Assembly (NCBI GenBank): GCA_021767625.1
Contig: JAASTB010000022.1
Span: 1-15,238, forward strand
From: Wenzhouxiangella sp.
GTDB lineage: Bacteria > Pseudomonadota > Gammaproteobacteria > Xanthomonadales > Wenzhouxiangellaceae
DNA length: 15,238 nt
Direction: 5' to 3'
Positions 1 to 7,476 of the stretch are shown one piece after another. The translations under genes and the position numbers were made by a program. Position 1 is the first letter of the stretch; every line of letters starts with the position of its first letter. The notes under the pieces are model-generated. The model was not told the DNA's origin and did no database searches. It saw only the letters and a program-made list of their open reading frames with translations.

Positions 1-1
1 G

Positions 2-2077
2 CGCGATGCCGACCTGCAGCGCTTTCTGGCCCTGCAGGAGCTGTCGACCTACCGGGCCCGGGTCGAAGGGCAGCTCGACGCCAACCTGATCAGCGTTCGG
101 ACCCTGCGCGCCGAAATCGCGCTCAATCCAGATGTCGACCCGCGGCGTTTCGAACGACTCGTGTCCGAACTGCTCACGGCCGACTTGCATACGCAGCACA
201 TTGCCGCCGCGCCCGACCTGGTGGTCCGCTACATTTTTCCGCGCGAAGGCAACGAGGCCGCGCTCGGCTTCGACTATCGCACGAACCCGGAACAGTACCG
301 TTCGATCCAGGCTGCCATCGACGCAGGCGACATCGTGATCAACGGGCCCGTCGACCTGGTTCAGGGCGGCCGCGCCATGATCGGCCGTGTGCCCGTCTAT
401 GAGCGCAACGGGGGCGACTTCTGGGGCGTGATTTCGGTGGTGATCGATCACGAAAGACTGTTCAGGGACGCAGGCCTTATGGATGGGCAACGCTGGCACA
501 TCGGCCTTCGCGGCACCGACGGCAAGGGTATGGAAGGGGGTGTGATCCTCGGAGAGGCCGACTGGTGGCAGTTCGACCCGGTGACCGTGCCCGTCGAATT
601 GCCGGTGGGCCGGTGGATACTGGCCGCGGTCCCGGCCGAAGGAGGATGGGAGCCGCCGATGGGCTCCTACCAATGGCAGTGGCTGGGCGGTTCGATCCTC
701 AACCTCGCGCTGGCCCTGCTGATATTCGGTCTGCTGATCAGCCGCAGGCGACTGCAGGGTGCGCTCTCGACAATCAGCCACCAGGCGCGCTTCGACAGTC
801 TCACCGAATTGCCCAACCGGCAGTATTTCATGGACCAGCTCGGCGAGGCGATCCACTGGTCGAGACGCCGGCAGGGTCGCTTCGCACTGCTGTTCATCGA
901 CCTGGATCACTTCAAGGAAATCAACGATTCGCTGGGGCACGAGGCCGGCGACGAATTGCTCCAGGCGGTCGGGGAGCGAATCCGGGCGGCCGTGCGCGGC
1001 CAGGACCTCGTCGGCCGCTTCGGCGGCGACGAATTCGTGGTGCTTCTGCACGAGCTGGGTGATCCGGTCGACGCGGAGATCGTGGCAGACAAGTTGCTTC
1101 GTGCCTTGCACCCGGTGATTCAGATTCACGGGCATGACGTCACCATCGAAGGCTCCATCGGAATCGCCGTCTATCCCGAAGACGGACAGTCGGCAAGCGA
1201 CTTGCTCAAGCACGCCGACCTCGCCATGTATGCAGCCAAGGCAGCGGGCCGGGGCACGAGCCATTTCTTCAACGATTCGCTGCGCCAGCAGGCCGAATCG
1301 CATCTTCGCCTGCACAATGAAATCAAGCGCGGCCTGGCCGGGCAGGAATTCGCGGTGCACTACCAGCCCATCGTGGATGCGGCGAGCCGCCGGCTGGTGG
1401 CCGTCGAGGCCCTGCTTCGATGGCGCCATCCGCGTCGGGGACTGGTCGGGCCCGGGCATTTCATTCCCGTTGCCGAACGCACCGGCGTGATCCGTGCGCT
1501 GGGTGACTTCGTCCTGCGCCAGGGTTGCCGTGACCTTGTGGCAATGCAGCGCGGCGGCCTCGACATCCGCTTGGCGATCAACCGTTCGTCGCGTGAGTTC
1601 AACGATCGCCGCACGGTCATGAACTGGCTGGAGATCATCGACGACAGCGGCGTGGCGCGCGACCGGCTGACGCTGGAGATTACCGAGTCGGTTCTGATGC
1701 CCGACAAGGCCCGACAGCATCGCCTGCTTCGCCGGCTCAATGCCGAGGGCGTGGGGCTGGCGATCGACGATTTCGGACAGGGCTATTCCTCGGTGACCTA
1801 TCTCAAGAAGTTTCCGGTCAGCCAGATCAAGATCGATCGGGTGTTCGTGCAGGACATGAACGAAAGTCCCCAGCAGCGCGCCCTGGTCGAAGCGCTGGTC
1901 AAGATGGCGCAGGCCCTGCACCTGCAGGTCGTGGCCGAGGGCGTGGAGACCGCCGAACAGGCCGATCAGTTGACCGGTCTCGGCTGCCAGATGCTGCAGG
2001 GCTTCTACTTCGGGCGCCCCATGCCGCTGGCCGAATTGATCGAGCGTTTCGGGGAGGGGGCGTCCTCACGGCAGTGA
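2..2077 (+). CDS. CHASE-GGDEF-EAL membrane c-di-GMP signalling protein, 5' partial
   Basis: The reading frame is open from base 2, so the true start lies outside the window. A GTG at 161 is only an internal codon, because the family's sensor domain already begins before it. Order of parts: a CHASE-like extracytoplasmic sensor (LGFDYRTNPEQ, then NGPVDLVQGG and a PVY motif), one membrane segment near nt 671-750 followed by RRR, a GGDEF domain with an intact GGDEF motif at nt 1022-1036, and a C-terminal EAL domain. An inhibitory RxxD site (RGQD, nt 995-1006) sits exactly five residues before GGDEF. The EAL domain keeps EALLRW (nt 1406 on), the Asn of AIN, LEITE, DDFG, KID, AEGVE and the Gln of LQGF. 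Both the cyclase and phosphodiesterase activities therefore look possible; which dominates cannot be read from sequence. CHASE domains in this architecture usually bind small extracellular ligands. Its stop overlaps the convergent ApbE gene by 12 bp. Confidence 0.95.
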   Translation, partial: RDADLQRFLALQELSTYRARVEGQLDANLISVRTLRAEIALNPDVDPRRFERLVSELLTADLHTQHIAAAPDLVVRYIFPREGNEAALGFDYRTNPEQYRSIQAAIDAGDIVINGPVDLVQGGRAMIGRVPVYERNGGDFWGVISVVIDHERLFRDAGLMDGQRWHIGLRGTDGKGMEGGVILGEADWWQFDPVTVPVELPVGRWILAAVPAEGGWEPPMGSYQWQWLGGSILNLALALLIFGLLISRRRLQGALSTISHQARFDSLTELPNRQYFMDQLGEAIHWSRRRQGRFALLFIDLDHFKEINDSLGHEAGDELLQAVGERIRAAVRGQDLVGRFGGDEFVVLLHELGDPVDAEIVADKLLRALHPVIQIHGHDVTIEGSIGIAVYPEDGQSASDLLKHADLAMYAAKAAGRGTSHFFNDSLRQQAESHLRLHNEIKRGLAGQEFAVHYQPIVDAASRRLVAVEALLRWRHPRRGLVGPGHFIPVAERTGVIRALGDFVLRQGCRDLVAMQRGGLDIRLAINRSSREFNDRRTVMNWLEIIDDSGVARDRLTLEITESVLMPDKARQHRLLRRLNAEGVGLAIDDFGQGYSSVTYLKKFPVSQIKIDRVFVQDMNESPQQRALVEALVKMAQALHLQVVAEGVETAEQADQLTGLGCQMLQGFYFGRPMPLAELIERFGEGASSRQ

Positions 2078-3100
2078 AGCCACCCGGAGTCTGGCAGGCC
2101 GATCGCGCCAGGTCACGCGCGAGTCCATGGCCGGCGTCACCACGATGCTGCCGTCGGCTTCCACCCGCATCACTGCGACCACTCCGAGCTCGGCCGCGAC
2201 CGCGAGCCATTCGTCCGGTCCCGCCACTGTCAGGGCGGTGGCGGCCGCATCGGCTTCACCACCGTCGTCGTGGATGACCGTCACGGAGCTGACCCGGTCG
2301 GCCGGGTAGCCGTCGCGCGGATCCAGGATATGGCCGTGCCGAATGCCCTCGTTCTGGCGATAGCGCCGGTAATTGCCCGAAGTGAAGACGAACTCGCCCG
2401 CCTTCACTTCGACCGTGCCCAGGAAGCGACCGCCTTCGCCGTCGGGATGCGCCACGGCCGCGCGCCAGGGCCGGCGGCCTCTTGTGCCGATGACGCCGAG
2501 GTCGCCTCCGGCGTTGACGATGGCATTCTCGATGCCGGCCTCGGCGAGGATTCGCAGCGCACGTTCGACGGCCACGCCCTTGAGGTAGGCGCCGAAGTCG
2601 AGCTGGACGGCCGGGTTGCGGCTGGTGAGCGTTCCGTCGCGGATGTCGAGGTCGGACATCGAGGGCGACAGGGACACGAGCCGCTCGATTTCGTCGGATG
2701 GCGGCGGCGGACCCTCGGGCAGGCTGCTGGCATGGAAGCCCCAAAGCGCGAGAAGGCGGCCGATGGCCGGATTGAACCGTCCCCCGCTGCGGCGTTCGAG
2801 CCGGGCGGCTTGCTCGATTATTCGCACGGCTTGCGGCGACAGTGCGATCGGATTGCCTGCAGCGATGGCGCGATTGACGTCGCCCAGCATGCCGGGTTCC
2901 CAGGCATGCCAGTCGCGGTGCAGGCGCTGCAGTTCGCGATCGACACGGGCCACGGCGGCGGCCGTGTCTGCCGTGCCGGACGAACGGATCGTCACGGTGG
3001 TCTCGGTGCCGAATACCGCGATGCGATGGCGCTGGATGTCGGTGTCCGCGCCGCAGGCGCCGAGCAGGCCGACGAGGGGCAACAGGGCGAGGATGCGCAA
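2066..3100 (-). CDS. apbE: ApbE-type FAD:protein FMN transferase, lipoprotein
   Basis: This family transfers FMN from FAD onto a Thr of periplasmic or membrane flavoproteins such as the NqrB/RnfG class. The family landmarks appear in order: GTETTVTI near the N-terminus, GGRFNPAIGRLLALWGF, LDFGAYLKGVAVE with the conserved Lys, NAGGDLGVIG, FTSGNYRRY followed by HILDPRDGYPAD, and EADAAATALTVAG. The frame runs open up to an ATG at 3226, but that would put 42 unlikely residues, overlapping the upstream gene, before the signal. I chose the TTG at 3100, which gives MRILALLPLVGLLGAC, a short signal with lipobox LGAC and Cys16, and a protein of 344 aa, normal for ApbE. No strong Shine-Dalgarno sequence is visible, so the exact start is unsure. 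The LEA lipoprotein gene ends 20 nt upstream, so the two are probably co-transcribed. No target flavoprotein is encoded here. Confidence 0.93.
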   Translation of the reverse strand: MRILALLPLVGLLGACGADTDIQRHRIAVFGTETTVTIRSSGTADTAAAVARVDRELQRLHRDWHAWEPGMLGDVNRAIAAGNPIALSPQAVRIIEQAARLERRSGGRFNPAIGRLLALWGFHASSLPEGPPPPSDEIERLVSLSPSMSDLDIRDGTLTSRNPAVQLDFGAYLKGVAVERALRILAEAGIENAIVNAGGDLGVIGTRGRRPWRAAVAHPDGEGGRFLGTVEVKAGEFVFTSGNYRRYRQNEGIRHGHILDPRDGYPADRVSSVTVIHDDGGEADAAATALTVAGPDEWLAVAAELGVVAVMRVEADGSIVVTPAMDSRVTWRDRPARLRVASLP

Positions 3101-3120
3101 GGGCTGCCCCGAAAGGTCGA

Positions 3121-3591
3121 TCAGCGGAATCGATTCGCCTGGCCGGGCACCGGGTGGAGCCAGCCCTCGGCGCGCGTCGAGCGATCGCGGCTGCCGTCGA
3201 GTTCGAGTTTCACTTCCATGGTCCACGGAAGTCGTTGTACGTCCCCGGCCCCGAGCGCCCGCAGGCGTTCCCTCCCGGCCGGATCGGCGGGCAGGTCGAA
3301 ACGGATCACCTCCCGGCCACGGGCCGAGATCGTCAGCGGCAATTGGCGCTCGCCCTCCGCGAGCGCCGCGCCGTCGAGCCTCAGCTCGAGTCGGGTTCCG
3401 GACAGGCTCAGCGCTGCGTCGTTGACGTTGCGAAGTGCGAGCTCGACCACGATCGAGTCGTCGCGATGCTCAAGCCCGTAGAGAGAAGCCTGCGGCGGTT
3501 CGCCCACGACTTCGCGCAGGTTGCCGCTGCAAGCCGCCAGGACAAGCGCGGCAAGGACCAGTCCGGGCCATTTTGCTGTGGGATTGTTCAT
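3121..3591 (-). CDS. LEA type 2 / WHy-domain family lipoprotein
   Basis: A 156-residue exported lipoprotein: a short charged start, a hydrophobic stretch and the lipobox LAAC with Cys21. The mature part reads as a single immunoglobulin-like WHy/LEA14 domain (IVVELALRNVNDAALSLSG, then LRLDGAALAEGE, PLTISARG and VIRFDLP), the pattern of the LEA-2 family tied to desiccation and stress in many organisms. In Gram-negative bacteria such proteins are small outer-membrane or periplasmic lipoproteins of unknown exact role. The ATG at 3591 was chosen because it gives an intact lipoprotein signal. An upstream purine stretch (GGTGGA, about nine bases away) may act as ribosome binding site. The same frame stays open far upstream, but that part is only the shadow of the permease gene. 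It sits 77 bp after the OppC-type permease and 20 bp before ApbE, same strand. The family assignment is good; the function is not known. Confidence 0.85.
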   Translation of the reverse strand: MNNPTAKWPGLVLAALVLAACSGNLREVVGEPPQASLYGLEHRDDSIVVELALRNVNDAALSLSGTRLELRLDGAALAEGERQLPLTISARGREVIRFDLPADPAGRERLRALGAGDVQRLPWTMEVKLELDGSRDRSTRAEGWLHPVPGQANRFR

Positions 3592-3668
3592 GTCCTTTGT
3601 TCCACCCTTTTCGGATTGCTCCGGTCGATGTCGTCCATTATCGCCCTGCAGGGATGGCAGGCCTGTCG

Positions 3669-4526
3669 TCAGGCCAGTCTTTCCGCCGGCGTTCGCCGGA
3701 CCCTGGGATCCAGGCGTTCCTGCAGCCCGTCGCTCAGCCTGTTGATCGACAGCACGAGGAAGAACAGCGCCAGCGAGGCGGCGACGAAGTTGGTGTAGTG
3801 TCCGGCGAGGATCTCCTGCGACGCCTCGGCGATCATGATGCCCCAGCTGATCGAGTCCTGCAGGCCGATGCCGAGAAAGCTGAGCACGACCTCGGCTTTC
3901 ACCGCCGCCACGAAAGCCAGTGAAGCCTGGACGAGCAACAGCGGTGCCAGGTTGGGCAGGATGTGGCGGAACAGGATTCTCCGGTTCGTCGAACCGCTGG
4001 CCCGGGCGGCGGCAATGAATTCGCGTTCCCTGAGCCGCATCGACTCGGTGCGAACGAGGCGAGCGGTCAGCGTCCAGAAACTCAGGATCATCGCCAGCTG
4101 CATGGCGCCGGGCCAGCCTCGCATGGCGAAAGCCATTGCCGCGACGAACAGGTAGAAAGGGATTGCGTCGATCGTGCCGATCATCCAGGTCAGGAGGCTG
4201 TCGACCCGACGCCCGGCATGATAGCCCGCCACTCCGCCGAGGACCGCGCCCAGGGCCACGCTCGCGACGGCGACCAGCAGGCCGACTTCGAAGGCGGTCG
4301 CCGTGCCGGCGAGGAGGCGTTCGAAGATGTCCTGGCCGAGCCGGTTCGTGCCCAGCCAATGCTCGGGCGAAGGCGGCTCGCGCAGGGCGCCGCTGATGGT
4401 CGACCACTCGCCGCCCCACAGACCGCACCAAACGCCGGCTGCGGCGGCCAGGTAGGCTGCCAGGACGGCGAAGGGCAGCCGTTCCGGGCCGGCCGAGCTT
4501 CGGCGCAGCGTGACCGAAGCCGTCAT
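3669..4526 (-). CDS. OppC/DppC-type peptide ABC transporter permease
   Basis: Inner-membrane permease of the dipeptide/oligopeptide/nickel importer family, 285 aa. The N-terminal OppC hallmark HWLGTNRLGQDIFERLL is present, followed by several membrane segments. The cytoplasmic EAA coupling loop that docks the ATPase reads EFIAAARASG followed by HILPNLAPLLLV. FLGIGLQDSISWG and the near-terminal LDPRVRR are also typical. The start ATG (4526) overlaps the stop of the OppB-type gene by 4 nt (ATGA), implying translational coupling and a heterodimeric channel with that partner. The intact EAA loop means an ATPase is expected, but none is encoded next to it. Substrate specificity cannot be told from the permease. 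Confidence 0.95.
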   Translation of the reverse strand: MTASVTLRRSSAGPERLPFAVLAAYLAAAAGVWCGLWGGEWSTISGALREPPSPEHWLGTNRLGQDIFERLLAGTATAFEVGLLVAVASVALGAVLGGVAGYHAGRRVDSLLTWMIGTIDAIPFYLFVAAMAFAMRGWPGAMQLAMILSFWTLTARLVRTESMRLREREFIAAARASGSTNRRILFRHILPNLAPLLLVQASLAFVAAVKAEVVLSFLGIGLQDSISWGIMIAEASQEILAGHYTNFVAASLALFFLVLSINRLSDGLQERLDPRVRRTPAERLA

Positions 4527-5482
4527 GCGCCGCGCACCTTCGGATCGAGCAAGCCGGTCAGCAAGTCGGTCGCCGACAGGGCGAGCACGAAGAGAATCGA
4601 GGAAAGGCTGACGACGGCCATCATCACCGGCTGATCCCCCGATATCACGGCGTTCCAGGTGACCATGCCGATGCCGGGAATGCCGAAATGTTTCTCGATG
4701 ATCAGGCTGCCCGAAATCACGATCAGCGGGACGGCGACCAGGATTCTCGTCAGGATCGGCGGCGCGGCAGCTCGCAGCACGTAGCGAATCGCGATGCGGC
4801 CGTCTCCGAAGCCAAAGGCGCGTGCGGTTCTCACCGGCGGATCGTGCAGGACGTTCCTGAACACCGAGCGGAAGAAGCGCAGGTTGTAGCCCAGCCCGGC
4901 AACGATCAGGGCCAGGCTCGGAACGGTTACGTGCCGCAGGTAGGAGGCGAAGCCGTCGACGCGCCAGCCCCGGGCGGGAAACCAGTCGAGCCAGACCCCG
5001 AATACGGCCTGGAGGGCGATCACGATGATCACGATCGACAGGCTCATTCCGGCGGCGGACGCAACGTCGCAGAAGCGGTCGACGAGGCCGCGCGGGCGCC
5101 AGGCGGCCAGCATGGCCAGTGCAAGCGCCAGGGCGATTCCGATCAGGAATCCCGGCGCCAGCAGCAGGAGGGAGACCGGAACGGCGCGGGCGAGCAGGTC
5201 GACGACCGGCTCGCCGCTGACCAGCGCGTGACCGAGGTCCAGGCGCGCCAGGCGAAACAGGAAGTCAGCGTACCGCAGTACGAATCCGCGGTCGTGGCCG
5301 AGCGTGCGGCGAACCTGCTCGATCTGTTCGGGCGTCGGGTTGCGGCCCAGCTGCTCCCAGGTCGGGTCGGGGCCGAAGTGGACGGTCAGGGTGAAGCTGA
5401 CCAGGGTCACGCCAAGCAGTAGCGCGGCAGCCGCGGCCAGCCGCCGGAGGAGAAAGCCGCCTCGGCTGCCGAACACGCTCAC
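4523..5482 (-). CDS. OppB/DppB-type peptide ABC transporter permease
   Basis: The other half of the importer channel, 319 aa. It starts with an N-terminal membrane segment (LAAAAALLLGVTLVSFTL), then the long OppB-type periplasmic loop with NPTPEQIEQVRRTLG and LDLGHALVSGEPV. The EAA region reads VRTARAFGFGDGRIAIRYVL. The C-terminal family signature EKHFGIPGIGM is followed by LLDPKVRGA. The frame is open to an ATG at 5569, but that start lies deep inside the binding-protein gene. The GTG at 5482 overlaps the binding protein's TGA by 4 nt (GTGA), matching the ATGA overlap at the gene's other end, so I chose it. A second GTG lies two codons further in. It is the middle gene of a coupled binding protein-permease-permease operon. 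Confidence 0.95.
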   Translation of the reverse strand: MSVFGSRGGFLLRRLAAAAALLLGVTLVSFTLTVHFGPDPTWEQLGRNPTPEQIEQVRRTLGHDRGFVLRYADFLFRLARLDLGHALVSGEPVVDLLARAVPVSLLLLAPGFLIGIALALALAMLAAWRPRGLVDRFCDVASAAGMSLSIVIIVIALQAVFGVWLDWFPARGWRVDGFASYLRHVTVPSLALIVAGLGYNLRFFRSVFRNVLHDPPVRTARAFGFGDGRIAIRYVLRAAAPPILTRILVAVPLIVISGSLIIEKHFGIPGIGMVTWNAVISGDQPVMMAVVSLSSILFVLALSATDLLTGLLDPKVRGA

Positions 5483-7287
5483 GGAAGTTCTTCGGTCACG
5501 TCCACGAACCTCAGGAAGTAGCCGCCGGCCATCTCCCGGTCCGGCAGCATTCGAATCTCGGGGTGCCACAGGTACAGGCGGGTGCGCGACAGCGATCCGA
5601 TGATGACGCAGTCGTCGATAACCATGCGATTGAGCCGGCGATAGAGGGCTGTCCGTTCGGGGCCGGCGGGCAGGGTCGATGCGCGCTCGAACAAGCGGTC
5701 GAACTCGGGGTTGTCGTAGTTCGTGCTGTTGGCGCCCGGCGCGGCGTTGGGTCCGTAGAACAGCTGCAGGCTGTACTGGGCGTCCGGATAGGAAAGCGTC
5801 CAGCCGAGCAGGAAGAAATCGAGTTCCCGCTGACCGATGGCGCGGGCGTACTCGCCAAAGCCGGCGAACGCCCGGGGCTGGAAGCGCCCGGGGACAAACC
5901 CGACCGCCTGCATCCAGGCCCGGAACTGCTCGAACATCTGTCGCTGCTGGATGCTCGCTTCCAGGCCGTAGACCATGGGCGGCAGGCTGTCGGGGGTCCA
6001 GCCGGCCGATTGCAGGCGCTGCCGGGCCTGCTGCGGTCGATGGCTTGTCGATTCGTCCTCGAGGGACGGATCGTATGCCGCCAGCACGGGCGGGATGGCG
6101 CCGGGAAAGACCCGGCCCAGGCCGTGATAGAACGCCTTGTTTCGCGCCGACCAGTCGAAGGCGTCGCGCATAGCGCAGCGCAGGGCGCGGTTCTTGCGGT
6201 CACGCGCGGGATCGGCGTTGTGGCCGATAGCCGGGTTGGCCATGTTGAAGCCGTGGTAGACGAAACCCGCCTCCAGGTCCGCGAGCGTTCGGTAACGCTC
6301 TCGGATGGCGGGTTTGAAGCGCAGAGGGTCGCGGCTATCGAGAACGCGTTCGGCCAGTTCGGGCGGCACCATCACGACATCCGCGCCGCCGTCGGAGGCG
6401 AAGCTCGTCCAGCGCGCGCTCGGTTCGGAGATGAAGTGAACCTCGATGCGGTCGACCAGCGGATAGGGCTTGCCGTCGATGGGCTCCAGGTCGTAGCCGG
6501 CATGGCGTTCCGGGTCGAAGCCCTCCGCGGCCAGGTCGACGGGTCCCCGGTCGAAGTGGGGGTTGGCTTCGAGCACGGCCATCGCCTCGTCGAAACGGCG
6601 GAGGACGAAGGGGCCCGAGCCCACGGGATGCACGCCGAACTCCCGCCCGTAGTGTTCGACGGCTTCGCGTGGGACAACCGCTGAAAGAGCCATCGCCAGC
6701 GTGTGTGTGAACTGGGGGTAGGGCTCGGTCAGCTCGATGCGCACGGTGCGCGCGTCGACCGCCTTCAGCCCCGCCACCGCTTGGTCGGCATTGTCGATAC
6801 TGGCGCCGTTCCCGAGTCCGACAATGCGGTCGCGCCACAACCAGGCGCCGCGCGAGCGGGTCTCGTTGACGAAGTGCCGCTTGAGCGAATAGACGACGTC
6901 GGCGGCCGTGACCGCTCGTCCCCGTCCTCCGGGGAAGGCCGGGTCGTCAGCGAACCGCGCGCCCTCGCGCAGGCGGATCCGGTACACCCGACCGTCCTCC
7001 GATACCTCCGGAAAGTCCTCGGCCAGGTTGGGAGCCAGTTCGTAGGGGCGCGACAGGTACTTGTAGCGATAAAGCGTGTCGAACAGGTTCTTGACCAGCG
7101 TGGCGGCATACACATTGTCCGCATGCGCGGGGTCGAGGCTGGCCGGGGCCCCGTCGATGGCGTGCCGGTAGACCTTCTGCGCCGCTTCCGCGTCCGTTTC
7201 GCCCCGACCGCAGCCGATCACCGCGATCGAGACCAACGCCAGGACGGCCGGGCGGGCGATCGGAATCCATAAACCCTTGAAGAACAT
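5479..7287 (-). CDS. Peptide-type ABC transporter substrate-binding lipoprotein (SBP family 5)
   Basis: First gene of the importer operon, 602 aa, longer than the usual DppA/OppA size (about 540) and nearer to YejA size. The signal ends in lipobox VIGC with Cys26, so the protein is probably lipid-anchored facing the periplasm. Family 5 features: SLDPAHADNVYAATLVKNLFDTLY, YELAPNLAEDFPEVSEDGRVY, the FPGGRGRAVTAADVVYSLKRHF block, VGSGPFVLRRF, and the C-terminal NSTNYDNPEFDRLFE followed by YRRLNRMVIDD. These proteins capture peptides or similar solutes for the OppB/OppC channel; the ligand cannot be read here. The ATG at 7287 is followed directly by a clean signal peptide, though the upstream purine run is a poor and distant ribosome site. 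Transcription starts from the divergent region shared with the EAL operon. Confidence 0.95.
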   Translation of the reverse strand: MFFKGLWIPIARPAVLALVSIAVIGCGRGETDAEAAQKVYRHAIDGAPASLDPAHADNVYAATLVKNLFDTLYRYKYLSRPYELAPNLAEDFPEVSEDGRVYRIRLREGARFADDPAFPGGRGRAVTAADVVYSLKRHFVNETRSRGAWLWRDRIVGLGNGASIDNADQAVAGLKAVDARTVRIELTEPYPQFTHTLAMALSAVVPREAVEHYGREFGVHPVGSGPFVLRRFDEAMAVLEANPHFDRGPVDLAAEGFDPERHAGYDLEPIDGKPYPLVDRIEVHFISEPSARWTSFASDGGADVVMVPPELAERVLDSRDPLRFKPAIRERYRTLADLEAGFVYHGFNMANPAIGHNADPARDRKNRALRCAMRDAFDWSARNKAFYHGLGRVFPGAIPPVLAAYDPSLEDESTSHRPQQARQRLQSAGWTPDSLPPMVYGLEASIQQRQMFEQFRAWMQAVGFVPGRFQPRAFAGFGEYARAIGQRELDFFLLGWTLSYPDAQYSLQLFYGPNAAPGANSTNYDNPEFDRLFERASTLPAGPERTALYRRLNRMVIDDCVIIGSLSRTRLYLWHPEIRMLPDREMAGGYFLRFVDVTEELP

Positions 7288-7476
7288 GAGAAAAGCAGCC
7301 CTTTCTTTTTCGTGCCCGGCTCGGCGACCCGGCGCGAGAGGTTAACAGTAGCGGAAGCGCCGGACCGGCCACAAGCCGGTCGGGAGCATTTCTTTTCGAT
7401 TGACGCTTGCAATTTATGGCAAATGCCGATATTGTCAATTACCAAAATTGGCAAACGCCAGAAACGAGGAAATTTC
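7288..7476. promoter_or_regulatory. Divergent intergenic control region between the ABC importer and EAL operons
   Basis: A 189-bp region between head-to-head genes. The half nearest the EAL gene (about 7383-7476) is markedly AT-rich against a GC-rich background. On the plus strand a weak sigma70-like pair can be proposed: TTGCAA (7407-7412), 17 nt, TATTGT (7430-7435). On the minus strand TTGTGG (7374-7369), 18 nt, TACTGT (7350-7345) is equally weak. A hairpin-capable 7-bp inverted repeat GACCGGC/GCCGGTC lies at 7363-7381. The EAL gene has a usable ribosome site GAGGA about eight bases before its ATG. The promoters are guesses; the AT-rich patch and the palindromes are directly visible. Confidence 0.5.
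7417..7460. promoter_or_regulatory. Paired operator-like palindromes upstream of the EAL operon
   Basis: TGGCAAATGCC at 7417-7427 recurs with one change as TGGCAAACGCC at 7449-7459, start to start 32 bp, about three helical turns. Each copy is itself palindromic: GGCA-AA-TGCC in the first, TGGC-AAAC-GCCA in the second. Between them lies another inverted pair, CAATT-ACCAA-AATTG (7436-7450). Two same-face dyad sites just before the EAL start codon look like binding sites for a dimeric regulator. This is inference: no protein is known for them, and the DUF6502 product is only a candidate. Confidence 0.45.

Noticed and set aside
2270..3481. A 403-aa plus-strand frame opposite ApbE and the LEA gene
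   Set aside because: It is antisense to two recognised protein families, has no recognisable domain, and is a common artefact of high-GC coding DNA.
3660..3675. GGCCTG-TCGT-CAGGCC hairpin at the end of the OppC-type gene as a terminator
   Set aside because: The stem overlaps the stop codon and has no T run on the minus strand. The next gene is only 77 bp away on the same strand, so read-through seems likelier.
3121..4431. A 436-aa minus-strand frame running from the permease into the LEA lipoprotein
   Set aside because: The upstream two-thirds lies within the OppC-type permease gene in another frame. A clean lipoprotein signal begins at 3591, so only 3121-3591 is the gene.
7400..7433. TTGACG at 7400-7405 as the -35 box of the EAL operon
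   Set aside because: It matches consensus well, but the nearest -10-like sequence (GATATT at 7428) is 22 nt away, too far for a sigma70 promoter.
7312..7476. A longer EAL protein starting at 7312
   Set aside because: The extra 55 residues would be read through the AT-rich regulatory patch and its palindromes, while the ATG at 7477 has a good ribosome site and a normal EAL N-terminus.
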